From Eubacterium callanderi (lineage in GTDB: Bacteria > Bacillota > Clostridia > Eubacteriales > Eubacteriaceae): DNA of 45,823 nucleotides. The notes beneath the pieces were generated by a model, which saw only the letters and a program-made list of their open reading frames with translations, ran no database searches and was not told the origin of the DNA. The stretch lies in assembly GCF_900142645.1 (NCBI RefSeq), contig NZ_FRBP01000019.1, forward strand, positions 44,195-90,017, in the 5' to 3' direction. Below, piece by piece: positions 33,641 through 45,310 of the stretch (positions are counted from its first letter, which is position 1; every line of letters begins with the position of its first letter). The position numbers and the translations under genes are program-made.

Positions 33641-33669
33641 TTGACGGCTAAAATTTATTATGATAAGAT
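33641..33669 (+). promoter_or_regulatory. Candidate promoter of rpoB
   Basis: TTGACG at 33641-33646, a 17-base spacer, and TAAGAT at 33664-33669. It predicts a leader of about 340 bases before rpoB. Apart from this and the twin hairpins, the 33523-34011 gap holds no gene that I can support. Confidence 0.6.
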
Positions 33670-33766
33670 ATTAAATTGCATTAGAAGATAAAATTGTGCT
33701 ATTTATGTGACCGACAGAAGTCAATAAATAGGAACAAAATTAAAATAGACTTATGGATGGGGCGCG

Positions 33767-33850
33767 GGTTTGCTGATCAAAGGCAAACCAAATGCTTGAT
33801 GAATTGAATTCTTAAGCAGGCTGCGCTTTTTCAGGCTGATCAAAGGTTTG
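33767..33850 (+). promoter_or_regulatory. Twin hairpins with identical nine-base loops in the rpoB leader
   Basis: Hairpin 1 is GGTTTGC (33767-33773), loop TGATCAAAG, GCAAACC (33783-33789). Hairpin 2 is CAGGC (33832-33836), the same loop TGATCAAAG, GTTTG (33846-33850). The stems differ but the loops are identical, as expected for a protein- or RNA-recognised loop rather than a simple duplication. A further weak stem, TGCTT/AAGCA, lies between them. The direct repeat itself is GCTGATCAAAGG at 33772 and 33835. Not a structure I recognise. Confidence 0.55.
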
Positions 33851-34011
33851 AAATTCGTCTTGGTCCATTTTTATTTTTTCGCGACAATTCCCGAAATTGG
33901 GGAGGATTACCACTCTATAAATAGTACCACAATTTTGCGACAAAGAAAAGAGCATATGCGTAAAAAGTGTATTTTGAAAATGCCGAAATAATTTGCAAGG
34001 GGTGATAATGG

Positions 34012-37000
34012 ATGGTTATGGTGCATCCTGTACAATACGGATTAAGAACCAGACAGAGCTTCTCAAAGATTAAAGAAGTCCTTGAGATGCCGAACTTATT
34101 AGAAGTACAGCTCGATTCCTACAAATGGTTTATTGAAAAGGGCCTCCAGGAAGTGTTTGACGACATCCACGAAATTACAGATTACACTGGTAATCTGGTG
34201 CTGCAGTTCGTGGACTACGCCATTGAGGGAGAACCGAAATACAGCATTGAGGAATGTAAGGAACGGGATCAGACTTACTATGTGCCTTTAAAGGTGCGTG
34301 TCCGTTTAATCAATAAAGAAAAGAATGAAGTAAAAGAACAGAAGGTCTATATGGCCGACCTGCACAAAATGACCGATACCGGGACTTTTATCGTCAACGG
34401 AGCGGAACGTGTTATCGTCAGCCAGCTGGTACGTTCTCCGGGTGCTTACTACACCCTGACCCGTGATAAGCTTGGTAAAAAGCTCTATTCTGCACAGGTT
34501 ATCCCGAACCGCGGGGCCTGGCTGGAATACGAATCCGATTCCAACGATATCATGTACGTCAAGATTGACCGTACCCGTAAGCTTCCGATTACAGCGCTGC
34601 TGCGCGCCTTTGGTCTGGGCAGCAACGAGGAAATCCTCGAGGTGTTCGGGGATGACTACCGTCTGCTGGAAACCATCAAGAAAGATGAAACCGCAGGCAT
34701 GAAGGACGAACGTGACGGTCTTCTGGAAATTTACAAGAGACTGCGTCCGGGCGAGCCGCCGACAGTGGAAAGCGCCCAGTCACTGCTGAACTCCATGTTC
34801 TTTGACGACCGCCGCTATGATTTAGCCCGCGTCGGCCGCTATAAATACAATAAGAAATTATCTCTGGCTACCCGTATTACCGGACAGGTCGCCGCCGAGG
34901 ATGTCATTGATCCTGAAACCGGTGAAGTCCTGGCAGAGGAAGGCCAGATCTTTAAAAAGGACGTTGCATGGCAGATCCAGAATGCCGGAATCAATGTGGT
35001 CAATGTCAAGGTCCTGCATCAGGGTGAAGAAAAAATCGTCCGCGTCATCGGTAATGGCTTCGTTGATATTCATACCCAGGATATCCCCTTTGATATCAGC
35101 GATCTGGAAATTAAGGAACTGGTTTGCCGCGAAGCGCTCATGCAGATCCTTGATAATGACGAAATGACTGATGAAGAAAAACATGATGAAATTAAGAACC
35201 ACATGGAACGTTTGGTGCCAAAGCACATTCTTCAGTCCGACCTCTTCGCGACGGTTTCTTATTTTATCGGCATCGACTACGGCATCGGGAATACCGACGA
35301 TATTGACCACCTTGGCAACCGCCGCCTCCGTTCTGTTGGCGAGCTGCTGCAGAATCAGTTCCGTATCGGCCTTTCCCGTATGGAAAGAGTTGTCCGTGAA
35401 AGAATGTCTGTTCAGGATGATGAGATCCTGACGCCGCAGGGGTTAATCAATACCCGTCCGGTAAACGCAGCGCTGAAGGAATTCTTCGGGAGCTCCCAGC
35501 TGTCACAGTTTATGGACCAGAATAACCCGCTGTCTGAGCTGACACATAAGCGCCGTCTGTCCGCCCTTGGACCTGGCGGTCTCTCCCGTGAGCGCGCCGG
35601 CTTCGAAGTCCGTGACGTTCACCACAGCCACTATGGCCGTATGTGTCCGATCGAAACGCCTGAAGGCCCGAACATCGGCCTGATCGGTTCGCTGGCGACC
35701 TTCGCGCGTGTCAATGAATATGGCTTTATCGAATCCCCCTACCGCAAGGTCATCGACGGGGTGGTAACTGACGAGATCCACTATCTCTCAGCCGATGAAG
35801 AAGGCCAGTACGCCATTGCCCAAGCCAATGAGCCGCTGGATGAAAATAACCGTTTTGTCAATGAACAAATCACCGGTCGTGCCGGCTCCAGCCGTGACTT
35901 TGTCACCGTTGCGCCAGACCGCGTCGATTTTATGGATATCTCGCCGAAGCAGGTTGTATCTGTGGCGACTGCCCTTATTCCTTTCCTTGAAAATGATGAT
36001 GCCAACCGTGCCCTCATGGGCGCCAACATGCAGCGTCAGGCTGTGCCACTGCTTATTCCAAAGGCGCCGGTTGTCGGGACAGGGATGGAGCACAAGGCCG
36101 CTAAGGACTCTGGTGTCTGCGCCATCGCGGGGGAAGCCGGAACCGTTGAGTTTGTGGATGCTGATCATATAAGAATCCGCAGAGACAGCGACGGCAGCCT
36201 TGAAAAGCATAAATTATTGAAATTCAAACGCTCCAACCAGGGAACCTGTGTGAATCAGAAGCCGCTGGTTGTCCAGGGACAGCGTGTAAAAGCCGGCGAA
36301 ATCATCGCCGATGGTCCTTCCACTGAAATGGGCGAGCTGGCCCTTGGCCGTAACGCTCTGATCGGGTTCATGACTTGGGAAGGCTACAATTACGAGGATG
36401 CTGTTCTCATCAATGAAAATATGCTGAAAACGGACAAATACACATCCATCCATATTGAAGAGTTTGAATGTGAAGCCCGTGAAACCAAGCTCGGACCAGA
36501 GGAAATCACCCGTGATATTCCCAACGTTGGGGAAGACGCTCTGCGAAACCTTGACGAACGCGGGATTGTCTTTGTGGGCGCCGAGGTAAAATCCGAAGAT
36601 ATTTTAGTCGGCAAGGTCACACCAAAGGGTGAAACGGACCTTTCCGCAGAAGAAAAACTGCTGCGCGCCATCTTTGGTGAAAAGGCCCGTGAAATCCGTG
36701 ATACCTCATTGAAGGTGCCCCACGGTGAAGCTGGCATTGTCGTTGACGTGAAGGTATTCTCAAGAGCCAATAAGGACGAGGACTTAAAACCAGGCGTCAA
36801 CACCATGGTGCGTGTTTACATTGCGACCAAGCGTAAGATCTCTGTTGGGGATAAAATGGCCGGCCGCCATGGGAACAAAGGGGTTGTCTCCCGCGTTCTA
36901 CCTCAGGAAGACATGCCGTTCCTGCCGGACGGTACTCCGCTTGATATCGTGCTGAACCCACTTGGCGTACCTTCCCGTATGAACATCGGACAGGTACTGG

Positions 37001-37701
37001 AAGTTCATCTGGGGATGGCAGTGAAGGCCCTTGGCTGGCATATCGCCACACCGGTATTTGACCCGGCCAATGAAGAAGACATTGAAGAGCTTCTGGAAAA
37101 GGCGGATCTGCCGAGCGATGGTAAGATTAAGCTGTACGACGGCCGCACCGGCGAACCCTTCGATAATCCGGTAACCGTTGGTTATATGTACTACTTAAAA
37201 CTCCATCATCTTGTTGATGATAAAATGCACGCCCGTTCAACCGGACCTTACTCCTTAGTTACCCAGCAGCCGCTGGGTGGTAAAGCCCAGTTCGGTGGAC
37301 AGCGTTTCGGGGAAATGGAAGTTTGGGCCCTTGAAGCCTACGGCGCGGCCCATACACTCCAGGAAATCCTGACCATTAAATCCGATGACGTCGTCGGCCG
37401 TGTTGCCGCTTACGAAGCCATTGTCAAGGGTGAAAACATTCCGAAACCAGGTATCCCAGAATCTTTCAAGGTACTCATGAAGGAATTCCAGAGTCTGGCC
37501 CTGGATGTGCAGATCCTCAATGACGACGAAGTCGTCGAAATTCTGGACGGTGACTTTGCAGACGATCCAGTCGAAGAGCTGGCCAACGAAATCGGCGGTG
37601 AACCCGATGCGAACATTGCGACCGAGGATGATTACGCGGGAGCGGATATGATCTCCATCGTCGACGCCGAAGATATCGACAATCCGGATTCATTAATGTA
37701 A
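34012..37701 (+). CDS. rpoB: RNA polymerase beta subunit RpoB
   Basis: A 1229-residue beta subunit, catalytic core of transcription. Family marks include the VHPVQYG start, the rifampicin-pocket region [15 protein letters not shown] with THKRR and LSALGPGGL (wild-type residues at the usual resistance positions), [32 protein letters not shown] and [13 protein letters not shown]. The C-terminus has an acidic tail of about 60 residues. AAGGGGTGAT lies ahead of ATG 34012; ATG 34018 is an alternative. The usual rplKAJL genes are not upstream. The neighbour there is a divergent P-type ATPase, so rpoB relies on its own promoter and long leader. Confidence 0.97.
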   Translation: MVMVHPVQYGLRTRQSFSKIKEVLEMPNLLEVQLDSYKWFIEKGLQEVFDDIHEITDYTGNLVLQFVDYAIEGEPKYSIEECKERDQTYYVPLKVRVRLINKEKNEVKEQKVYMADLHKMTDTGTFIVNGAERVIVSQLVRSPGAYYTLTRDKLGKKLYSAQVIPNRGAWLEYESDSNDIMYVKIDRTRKLPITALLRAFGLGSNEEILEVFGDDYRLLETIKKDETAGMKDERDGLLEIYKRLRPGEPPTVESAQSLLNSMFFDDRRYDLARVGRYKYNKKLSLATRITGQVAAEDVIDPETGEVLAEEGQIFKKDVAWQIQNAGINVVNVKVLHQGEEKIVRVIGNGFVDIHTQDIPFDISDLEIKELVCREALMQILDNDEMTDEEKHDEIKNHMERLVPKHILQSDLFATVSYFIGIDYGIGNTDDIDHLGNRRLRSVGELLQNQFRIGLSRMERVVRERMSVQDDEILTPQGLINTRPVNAALKEFFGSSQLSQFMDQNNPLSELTHKRRLSALGPGGLSRERAGFEVRDVHHSHYGRMCPIETPEGPNIGLIGSLATFARVNEYGFIESPYRKVIDGVVTDEIHYLSADEEGQYAIAQANEPLDENNRFVNEQITGRAGSSRDFVTVAPDRVDFMDISPKQVVSVATALIPFLENDDANRALMGANMQRQAVPLLIPKAPVVGTGMEHKAAKDSGVCAIAGEAGTVEFVDADHIRIRRDSDGSLEKHKLLKFKRSNQGTCVNQKPLVVQGQRVKAGEIIADGPSTEMGELALGRNALIGFMTWEGYNYEDAVLINENMLKTDKYTSIHIEEFECEARETKLGPEEITRDIPNVGEDALRNLDERGIVFVGAEVKSEDILVGKVTPKGETDLSAEEKLLRAIFGEKAREIRDTSLKVPHGEAGIVVDVKVFSRANKDEDLKPGVNTMVRVYIATKRKISVGDKMAGRHGNKGVVSRVLPQEDMPFLPDGTPLDIVLNPLGVPSRMNIGQVLEVHLGMAVKALGWHIATPVFDPANEEDIEELLEKADLPSDGKIKLYDGRTGEPFDNPVTVGYMYYLKLHHLVDDKMHARSTGPYSLVTQQPLGGKAQFGGQRFGEMEVWALEAYGAAHTLQEILTIKSDDVVGRVAAYEAIVKGENIPKPGIPESFKVLMKEFQSLALDVQILNDDEVVEILDGDFADDPVEELANEIGGEPDANIATEDDYAGADMISIVDAEDIDNPDSLM

Positions 37702-37729
37702 CGGCTGTGTCGTTGTGTTGAATTGAAAA

Positions 37730-37757
37730 TTGACAAGTTTTATTATCCATTTATATA
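37730..37757 (+). promoter_or_regulatory. Possible internal promoter before rpoC
   Basis: TTGACA (37730-37735), a 16-base spacer, and TATATA (37752-37757), in the 74-base rpoB-rpoC gap. A start at the usual distance would fall within the rpoC ribosome site, so it may be fortuitous. Confidence 0.3.
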
Positions 37758-37775
37758 CGAAGGGAGCAAAACCAA

Positions 37776-40700
37776 TTGTTAAATGAAGAATTTACCTTTA
37801 AGTCGTTGCAAATTGGATTAGCATCACCTGAAAAAATCAGAGAGTGGTCTCGGGGTGAGGTTAAAAAACCCGAAACCATTAATTACAGAACCCTGAAACC
37901 GGAAAAAGAAGGTCTTTTCTGTGAAAAAATCTTCGGACCAACCAAAGACTGGGAGTGTAACTGTGGTAAATACAAGCGTATTCGCCATAAGGGCATCGTC
38001 TGTGAAAACTGTGGTGTTGAAGTAACAAAAGCAAAAGTAAGAAGAGAACGGATGGGGCACATCGAGCTTGCCTCACCCGTATCACATATCTGGTATTTCA
38101 AAGGGATTCCGAGCCGTATGGGCCTGATCCTTGAAATGTCACCCCGCAATCTTGAAAAAATCATTTATTTTGCCTCTTATGTGGTAACGGACCCAGGCGA
38201 AACCCCGCTTCAGTACAAGCAGGTGCTGTCCGAAACCGAATATAAGGAAGCAAGAGCCAACTATGGCAAAGATTTTACTGCCGGCATCGGTGCGGAAGCT
38301 ATCCAGGAGCTCCTGAAGATGGTGGACCTGGATCAGGAAGCCGCTGTGCTTAAGGAAGAGCTCAAAGACAGCTCCGGTCAGAAGAAGATCCGTGTGGCCA
38401 GACGTCTGGAAGCCATCGAGGCTTTCAGAAATTCTCACAATAAACCAGAATGGATGATTATGGAAGCCATTCCGGTTATTCCGCCGGAACTGCGCCCGAT
38501 GGTACAACTGGACGGGGGCCGTTTTGCGACCTCTGACCTGAACGACCTGTACCGCCGTGTGATCAACCGTAACAACCGTCTGATCAAGCTGCTGGAGTTG
38601 GATGCGCCGGACATCATTGTCCAGAATGAAAAGCGTATGCTTCAGGAAGCGGTTGATGCCTTGATTGACAATGGCCGACGCGGCCGTGCGGTCACCGGCC
38701 CTGGAAACCGTCCGTTTAAATCTCTGAGTGATATGCTCAAGGGGAAACAGGGGCGTTTCCGTCAGAACCTTCTCGGTAAACGTGTCGATTACTCCGGCCG
38801 TTCCGTTATCGTTGTCGGTCCTGAGCTTAAAATGTACCAGTGCGGTCTGCCGAAGGAAATGGCCATCGAGCTGTTCAAGCCCTTCGTTATGCGCGAGCTG
38901 GTCGCGAGACAACTGTCTCAGAATATCAAGAGCGCCAAGAAGATGGTCGAAAAACTCGATCCGATTATCTGGGACGTTTTAGAAGATGTCATTCACGAAC
39001 ATCCGGTGCTCTTGAACCGTGCACCTACACTCCATCGACTGGGGATTCAGGCCTTTGAGCCCATCCTGGTCGAAGGCCGTGCCATCAAGCTTCACCCGCT
39101 GGCCTGTACGGCGTACAATGCCGACTTTGACGGTGACCAGATGGCCGTCCACGTTCCGCTGTCTGTAGAGGCTCAGGCAGAAGCCCGCTTCTTAATGATG
39201 GCCTGCAACAACATCCTGAAACCTCAGGATGGTACACCAGTTGTCGTTCCTTCACAGGATATGATCCTCGGCTCCTACTATATGACGCTTTACAAAGAAG
39301 ACGCCAAAGGAACCGGTTCGATTTTCTGTGATATGAACGAGCTGGAAATGGCATATTTTAACCACGATGTTGAGCTTCACGCCAAGGTTAAGGTCCGCAC
39401 CACCAAAGAAATAGGCGGTGAAACCTACACAAGGCTGGTGGAAAGCACCGTTGGCCGTTTCATCTTCAACCAGATCCTGCCGCAGGACATGGGCTTTGTG
39501 AAACGTGAAACCATTGACGATCACTTTAAACTGGAAGTGGATATGCAGGTTGACAAAAAAGTATTGACCAAAATTGTTGACCGCTGCTTCAAGGCCCACG
39601 GCCCAACCATCACTTCCGAAACCCTTGACGAAATCAAACGTCTGGGCTATAAATACTCCACCCAGGCCGCCATCACCGTTGGTGTTGCCGACATGCAGGT
39701 ACCGGGGAACAAGGAAGAAATCCTTGCCCGTGCCGATGAAAAGATCGCTAAGAACCTCAAGCTGTTCCGCCGTGGTCTCATTTCAGAAGAGGAACGTTAC
39801 CAGAACGTTGTCGATATCTGGAACAACGCTACCGATGAAGTAACCGACGCGCTGTTAAGCCATCTGGACCGACTGAACCCAATCAACATGATGGCCGATT
39901 CCGGTGCCCGTGGTTCCAAGAACCAGATTCGTCAGTTGGCGGGTATGCGTGGTCTTATGACCAACCCGACCGGCCGAGTCATCGAGCTGCCGATCCGCTC
40001 AAACTTCCGTGAAGGTCTGAACGTACTCGAGTTCTTCTCCTCCACCCATGGTGCCCGTAAAGGTCTTGCCGATACGGCTCTGAGAACAGCGGACTCCGGT
40101 TACCTGACCCGTCGTCTTGTCGACGTCAGCCAGGACGTTATCGTCCGTGAGGAAGACTGCGGAACCACCCGCGGTTATGAGGTAACAGCCATCAATGAAC
40201 ACGGTGAGGTCATTGAAGATCTGGCCGAACGTATTGAAGGCCGCTACGCCTTCGAGGATGTTGTGCATCCTGAAACCGGCGAAATTATGGCCCATAAGGA
40301 CGAAGTCATCACCAGCGACCAGGCAGAAGCCATTCAGGAAGCCGGTGTTGAAAAAGTTGTTATCCGCGCCGTATTCAACTGTAATTCCAAATACGGTGTC
40401 TGTAAAAAATGCTACGGTGTCGATATGACCAGCTGGAAACCTGTCGAAATCGGTGAAGCGGTCGGTATCATTGCCGCCCAGTCCATCGGTGAACCGGGTA
40501 CCCAGTTAACCATGCGTACCTTCCATACCGGCGGGGTTGCATCCGCGGACGACATTACCCAGGGTCTCCCCCGTGTCGAAGAGCTTTTTGAAGCCCGTAA
40601 GCCAAAGGGGCAGGCTATTATTTCAGAAATAGCCGGCCGTGTTGAAATTCTGGAAGGCAAGAAAACCGAAGCGGTTGTCACCGCACCAGACGGTGAATCC

Positions 40701-41528
40701 AGAATTTACCTGATTCCTTACGGCTCACGCTTAAAGGTACATACCGGCGATAAAATCGAAGCCGGCCAGGAAATCACTGAAGGTTCCATCAACCCGAACG
40801 ATATCCTGCGCATCAAGGGCATCGACGCTGTACAGCAGTATCTGCTTTCCGAAGTGCAGAAGGTATACCGTCTGCAGGGGGTACACATCAGCGATAAGCA
40901 TATCGAGCTGATCATCCGACAGATGCTGCGTAAGGTTAAGATTGAAAATGCCGGGGACACCGACCTGATCACCGGGGCCTTAACCGATATTTTTGAAATG
41001 GAAGAAAAGAACAACGAAGCTCTGGATATGGGGCTGGAACCGGCACAGGCCAGCAGAGAGCTCCTTGGGATCACCAAGGCATCTCTGGCAACGGATTCCT
41101 TCCTGTCAGCTGCTTCTTTCCAGGAAACCACCCGAGTGCTCACCGACGCTGCCATCAAGGGCAAGGTCGACCCGCTCATCGGTCTCAAGGAAAATGTCAT
41201 CATCGGTCAGCTGGTACCTGCCGGAACCGGCGTTAAGGCTTACAGCCGTGTCGAGCTCGACTATGACCGCGAGGATGAGGATGATGAGGAAGAAGAACTG
41301 ATCGATGATATGATCAAAGACGATATCACCAATGTGAAGGAGCTTTCCGATGACATGGATATTGTCATGGATGATGATAACATCTTAGCCAAAGCTGTTC
41401 AGGAAGAACGCGAAAACCTTGAAAAGGACGATGAACTGGCCAAGGCCTTTGATATGTTCGACATGGATTTCTTAGACAACAGCAGCAGTGAAGCCAGCGA
41501 TATGATTATCGGAGATCTTGACGACTAA
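37776..41528 (+). CDS. rpoC: RNA polymerase beta' subunit RpoC
   Basis: A 1250-residue beta' subunit. The zinc-ribbon cysteines ([15 protein letters not shown]) are near residues 60-80. The catalytic Mg2+ motif [10 protein letters not shown] lies near residue 450, and the trigger-loop region has [20 protein letters not shown] second zinc site is formed by cysteines in [20 protein letters not shown]. Translation starts at TTG 37776 behind GAAGGGAG; there is no suitable ATG ahead of the conserved [11 protein letters not shown] region. The last 90 or so residues are an unusual, very acidic extension (EDEDDEEEE onward). A strong terminator follows. Confidence 0.97.
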   Translation: MLNEEFTFKSLQIGLASPEKIREWSRGEVKKPETINYRTLKPEKEGLFCEKIFGPTKDWECNCGKYKRIRHKGIVCENCGVEVTKAKVRRERMGHIELASPVSHIWYFKGIPSRMGLILEMSPRNLEKIIYFASYVVTDPGETPLQYKQVLSETEYKEARANYGKDFTAGIGAEAIQELLKMVDLDQEAAVLKEELKDSSGQKKIRVARRLEAIEAFRNSHNKPEWMIMEAIPVIPPELRPMVQLDGGRFATSDLNDLYRRVINRNNRLIKLLELDAPDIIVQNEKRMLQEAVDALIDNGRRGRAVTGPGNRPFKSLSDMLKGKQGRFRQNLLGKRVDYSGRSVIVVGPELKMYQCGLPKEMAIELFKPFVMRELVARQLSQNIKSAKKMVEKLDPIIWDVLEDVIHEHPVLLNRAPTLHRLGIQAFEPILVEGRAIKLHPLACTAYNADFDGDQMAVHVPLSVEAQAEARFLMMACNNILKPQDGTPVVVPSQDMILGSYYMTLYKEDAKGTGSIFCDMNELEMAYFNHDVELHAKVKVRTTKEIGGETYTRLVESTVGRFIFNQILPQDMGFVKRETIDDHFKLEVDMQVDKKVLTKIVDRCFKAHGPTITSETLDEIKRLGYKYSTQAAITVGVADMQVPGNKEEILARADEKIAKNLKLFRRGLISEEERYQNVVDIWNNATDEVTDALLSHLDRLNPINMMADSGARGSKNQIRQLAGMRGLMTNPTGRVIELPIRSNFREGLNVLEFFSSTHGARKGLADTALRTADSGYLTRRLVDVSQDVIVREEDCGTTRGYEVTAINEHGEVIEDLAERIEGRYAFEDVVHPETGEIMAHKDEVITSDQAEAIQEAGVEKVVIRAVFNCNSKYGVCKKCYGVDMTSWKPVEIGEAVGIIAAQSIGEPGTQLTMRTFHTGGVASADDITQGLPRVEELFEARKPKGQAIISEIAGRVEILEGKKTEAVVTAPDGESRIYLIPYGSRLKVHTGDKIEAGQEITEGSINPNDILRIKGIDAVQQYLLSEVQKVYRLQGVHISDKHIELIIRQMLRKVKIENAGDTDLITGALTDIFEMEEKNNEALDMGLEPAQASRELLGITKASLATDSFLSAASFQETTRVLTDAAIKGKVDPLIGLKENVIIGQLVPAGTGVKAYSRVELDYDREDEDDEEEELIDDMIKDDITNVKELSDDMDIVMDDDNILAKAVQEERENLEKDDELAKAFDMFDMDFLDNSSSEASDMIIGDLDD

Positions 41529-41536
41529 AACCCACA

Positions 41537-41565
41537 AACCCCGCTATTTGGCGGGGTTTTCTTTC
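41537..41565 (+). terminator. Terminator of rpoBC
   Basis: AACCCCGC (41537-41544) pairs with GCGGGGTT (41551-41558) over a six-base loop, then TTTTCTTTC. Confidence 0.85.
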
Positions 41566-41591
41566 AAGATAAAGGAAGTTTTAATTACCGC

Positions 41592-41620
41592 TTGACAAGC
41601 TGGCAAAAAGAGTGTATATT
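41592..41620 (+). promoter_or_regulatory. Promoter of the L7Ae-rpsL-rpsG-fusA-tuf operon
   Basis: Perfect TTGACA (41592-41597), a 17-base spacer, and TATATT (41615-41620). It restarts transcription after the rpoC terminator. Confidence 0.8.
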
Positions 41621-41666
41621 AGAAAGGTATGTTTAGCAAAGTCTTATAAACTGCTGGAGGTATAAA

Positions 41667-41906
41667 TTGGAAAGTTTTGGTGAGACCCCAAAGGTCATCG
41701 GGACAAAGCAGACTCTGAAAGCTGTGAAAGAAGGAAAAGCAACCGTGGTTGTTTTAGCTGAAGATACCGAAGATTCTATTAAGGAAAAAATTGTCACCGC
41801 GTGTCAGGAAGCATCTGTTCCCATTGAGCCCTATGAAAGCAAGATCGCGCTCGGTCAGGACAGCGGCATTGAACGGGGAGCGGCAGTGATCGCACTGCTG
41901 AAATAG
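41667..41906 (+). CDS. rplGB: L7Ae-family k-turn-binding ribosomal protein (YbxF-like)
   Basis: A 79-residue L7Ae/L30e/S12e-family protein, matching Bacillus YbxF, which binds kink-turn RNA. Its place between rpoC and rpsL is the standard one in Firmicutes. The motifs LKAVKEGKATVVVLAEDTE and KIALGQDSGIERGAA are family-like. Translation begins at TTG 41667, five bases after GGAGG. It probably binds k-turns in ribosomal RNA or in SAM-type riboswitch RNAs; direct targets here are unknown. Confidence 0.88.
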   Translation: MESFGETPKVIGTKQTLKAVKEGKATVVVLAEDTEDSIKEKIVTACQEASVPIEPYESKIALGQDSGIERGAAVIALLK

Positions 41907-42038
41907 TATTAAAGCGCAGGCGCCTGATGGGCGCTTATTTGACGCTTGCATTTGGTTGAAATTTCGAATGATTTAACAGAAAGGCTGTTTTCATTTGGAT
42001 TTTTGATATAAAATTTTAAGAAGGAGGTGCAGGACTGA

Positions 42039-42413
42039 ATGCCTACCATTAATCAGCTTGTTAAACAAGGAAGAAAAAGTGCGGAAATCAAAACAAAGAC
42101 TCCGGCACTGAAAGCAAACCCCCAAAAAAGAGGTGTTTGTACTGCAGTTAGAACATCTACACCAAAGAAACCAAACTCGGCTCTGAGAAAAATTGCCAGA
42201 GTTAAACTGGTAAACGGTATGGAAGTAACTGCTTATATCCCAGGTATCGGCCATAACTTACAGGAACATAGTATTGTTCTGGTAAAAGGCGGCCGTGTTA
42301 AGGACTTACCAGGGGTTCGTTACAAGATCATCCGTGGTGCATTAGATACCGCTGGCGTAGAAAATCGTAAACAAGCTCGATCCAAATACGGGGCTAAAAA
42401 GCCTAAGAAGTAA
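42039..42413 (+). CDS. rpsL: 30S ribosomal protein S12
   Basis: A 124-residue S12, decoding-centre protein of the small ribosomal subunit. The start [13 protein letters not shown] and the block [17 protein letters not shown] (including the lysine linked to streptomycin resistance, here wild type) are intact. The [18 protein letters not shown] loop is also intact. AAGGAGGTGC lies upstream. A weak dyad AAGCGC/GCGCTT at 41912-41936 in the gap to the L7Ae gene might partly terminate. Confidence 0.97.
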   Translation: MPTINQLVKQGRKSAEIKTKTPALKANPQKRGVCTAVRTSTPKKPNSALRKIARVKLVNGMEVTAYIPGIGHNLQEHSIVLVKGGRVKDLPGVRYKIIRGALDTAGVENRKQARSKYGAKKPKK

Positions 42414-42497
42414 GAGTAGTGCATCGTACTGCAAATCTGATAATAGATCTAGATTGTATGTATAAGCACAACGACTTTGGATGTCGAGTACCGATGA

Positions 42498-42994
<497 letters not shown>

Positions 42995-42995
<1 letters not shown>

Positions 42996-43021
42996 CATAA
43001 AATCCTTATTGGATTTTATGC
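42995..43021 (+). other. Perfect hairpin between rpsG and fusA
   Basis: GCATAAAATCC (42995-43005) pairs with GGATTTTATGC (43011-43021): 11 pairs, loop TTATT, starting at the last base of the rpsG stop codon. No T run follows, so it is more likely a processing or stability hairpin than a terminator. Confidence 0.55.
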
Positions 43022-43069
43022 GATATGTTTACTGTTTAGTATTCAAATTAAAATTGCGAGGAAAAATCT

Positions 43070-45145
43070 GTGCCAAGAGAATATAGTTTAGAGAACACAA
43101 GAAATATCGGTATTATGGCGCATATTGACGCAGGAAAAACCACTACTACTGAAAGAATCCTTTATTATTCTGGTAAAATCCATAAAATCGGCGAAACCCA
43201 TGATGGTGGCGCGCAGATGGACTGGATGGAACAGGAACAGGAAAGAGGTATCACCATTACCTCTGCTGCTACAACTTGTCATTGGAAAGGCAACCGTATC
43301 AACATTATCGATACTCCTGGCCACGTTGACTTTACCGTTGAAGTAGAACGTTCTTTAAGAGTTCTTGACGGTTCTGTAGCGGTATTCTGTGCCAAGGGCG
43401 GTGTTGAACCTCAGTCCGAAACCGTCTGGCGTCAGGCTGACCAGTACCATGTACCGAGAATGGCTTACATTAATAAAATGGACATCACCGGTGCGGACTT
43501 CTACCATGCGGTAGATATGATCCGTGACCGTCTGGGCGCAAACCCAGTATGTATCCAGCTGCCAATCGGTAAGGAAAGTGATTTTATTGGTATCATTGAC
43601 CTGCTTACCATGAAGGCTGAAATCTACAAGGATGATTTAGGTGAAGAAATTGAAATCACCGATATTCCTGACGATATGAAAGAAGAAGCTGAAAGCTACC
43701 GCGATAAGATGCTTGAGGCCCTTTCTGAAGTAGATGAAAACCTGATGGAAAAATACCTGGAAGGTGAAGAAATCACCGTCGAGGAAATCAAGGCAGCCAT
43801 CCGTAAGGGAACCTGTAACGTAGAATTGATCGCAGTAACCTGCGGATCTTCCTATAAAAACAAGGGCGTTCAGATGATGCTGGATGCTGTTGTTGACTAT
43901 ATGCCGTCACCGCTTGACGTACCTGCTATCAAGGGTACAAATCCGGAAACGGACGAAGAAGACGAAAGAAAACCAAGCGACGAGGAACCATTCTCCGCTT
44001 TAGCTTTCAAGATTATGACAGACCCATACGTTGGTAAGCTGGCATTTATGCGTGTTTACTCTGGTACTGCAGAAGCAGGCTCCTATGTTCGTAATACCAC
44101 AAAAGGTAAGAGAGAACGTTTTGGCCGTATCCTGCAGATGCATGCGAACCACCGTGAAGAAATCTCCAAGGTTTATACCGGTGATATCGTAGCTGCCGTT
44201 GGTCTGAAAGATACCACTACCGGGGACACCCTGTCTGATCCGGATCACCCGATCATTCTGGAATCCATGGTATTCCCTGAACCGGTTATCGATGTTGCCA
44301 TCGAGCCTAAGACAAAAGCCGGCCAGGAAAAAATGAGTGTTGCGCTCCAGAAACTGGCAGAAGAAGACCCGACCTTCCGTACACATACCGATGAAGAAAC
44401 CGGCCAGACCATTATCTCTGGTATGGGTGAGCTTCACCTGGATATCATCATCGACCGTATGCTGCGTGAATTCAAGGTAGAAGCCAACATCGGACAGCCT
44501 CAGGTAGCTTACAGAGAAAAGATCACCAAAACCGTCGACGCAGAAGGCAAATTCGCTCGTCAGTCCGGTGGTCGTGGTCAGTATGGTCACTGTCTTATCA
44601 CACTGGAACCGCTGGAACCAGGCGAAGGTTATATTTTTGAAAATAAAACCGTTGGTGGTTCGATTCCGAAAGAATACATCGGACCAATCGACCAGGGTAT
44701 CCAGGAAGCAATGCAGAATGGTGTCTTAGCCGGCTACCCGGTTATCGACTTTAAAGTAACTGTCTATGACGGTTCTTACCATGAAGTTGACTCCTCCGAA
44801 ATGGCCTTCAAGGTTGCTGGTTCTATGGCTTTCAAAAATGGTATGCGTAAAGCGGATCCGGTTATCATGGAACCAATGTTCAAGCTGGAAGTTGTTATTC
44901 CGGAAGAATATATGGGCGATGTCATGGGGGACATTAACTCCAGACGTGGCCGTGTAGAAGGTATGGAAGCCCGCAACGGTGCTCAGGTTATCAATGGTAT
45001 GGTGCCGCTGGCAGAAATGTTCGGCTATGCAACATCCCTGAGAAGTAAAACCCAGGGCCGCGGCGTTTACACCATGCAGTTCTCACACTACGAACCCGTA
45101 CCAAAGAGCGTTTCAGAAAAAATTATCGAAGGACGCACTAAATAA
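43070..45145 (+). CDS. fusA: Elongation factor G
   Basis: A 691-residue translational GTPase that drives translocation. P-loop AHIDAGKTT near residue 17, switch regions with [12 protein letters not shown] and DTPGHVDF, and the NKMD motif are present. Domain III-V blocks such as [14 protein letters not shown] and the RRGRVEGME region follow. It starts at GTG 43070 after GCGAGGA. Single EF-G of normal length within the str operon. Confidence 0.97.
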   Translation: MPREYSLENTRNIGIMAHIDAGKTTTTERILYYSGKIHKIGETHDGGAQMDWMEQEQERGITITSAATTCHWKGNRINIIDTPGHVDFTVEVERSLRVLDGSVAVFCAKGGVEPQSETVWRQADQYHVPRMAYINKMDITGADFYHAVDMIRDRLGANPVCIQLPIGKESDFIGIIDLLTMKAEIYKDDLGEEIEITDIPDDMKEEAESYRDKMLEALSEVDENLMEKYLEGEEITVEEIKAAIRKGTCNVELIAVTCGSSYKNKGVQMMLDAVVDYMPSPLDVPAIKGTNPETDEEDERKPSDEEPFSALAFKIMTDPYVGKLAFMRVYSGTAEAGSYVRNTTKGKRERFGRILQMHANHREEISKVYTGDIVAAVGLKDTTTGDTLSDPDHPIILESMVFPEPVIDVAIEPKTKAGQEKMSVALQKLAEEDPTFRTHTDEETGQTIISGMGELHLDIIIDRMLREFKVEANIGQPQVAYREKITKTVDAEGKFARQSGGRGQYGHCLITLEPLEPGEGYIFENKTVGGSIPKEYIGPIDQGIQEAMQNGVLAGYPVIDFKVTVYDGSYHEVDSSEMAFKVAGSMAFKNGMRKADPVIMEPMFKLEVVIPEEYMGDVMGDINSRRGRVEGMEARNGAQVINGMVPLAEMFGYATSLRSKTQGRGVYTMQFSHYEPVPKSVSEKIIEGRTK

Positions 45146-45153
45146 AGCTGGGT

Positions 45154-45174
45154 CCGGTTTTTGAAGAAAACCGG
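45154..45174 (+). other. Hairpin 1 in the fusA-tuf gap
   Basis: CCGGTTTT (45154-45161) and AAAACCGG (45167-45174) form an eight-pair stem with a five-base loop, just after the fusA stop codon. No T run follows. Confidence 0.45.
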
Positions 45175-45248
45175 CAGGACGCAGTTCTATGAGCCGCTAG
45201 GCGAATGCGCCCGATAACGAAACATCTGTGAACCTTATAAAAACTAAC

Positions 45249-45274
45249 GGTCTGCCGGATCGTTACGGCAGACC
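45249..45274 (+). other. Hairpin 2 in the fusA-tuf gap
   Basis: GGTCTGCCG (45249-45257) and CGGCAGACC (45266-45274) form a perfect nine-pair stem with an eight-base loop, 36 bases before tuf. No T run follows; it may be a processing site or may set the tuf level. Confidence 0.5.
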
Positions 45275-45310
45275 CCATTAAATATTTAAAATAATAATAG
45301 GAGAAATAAA

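Noticed and set aside
33792-33815. A seven-codon leader peptide in the rpoB 5' region
   Set aside because: No ribosome site and no run of regulatory codons; the tandem hairpins explain the region better.
38139-38912. A 257-codon open frame opposite rpoC
   Set aside because: Entirely within conserved rpoC coding sequence, with no ribosome site or recognisable product.
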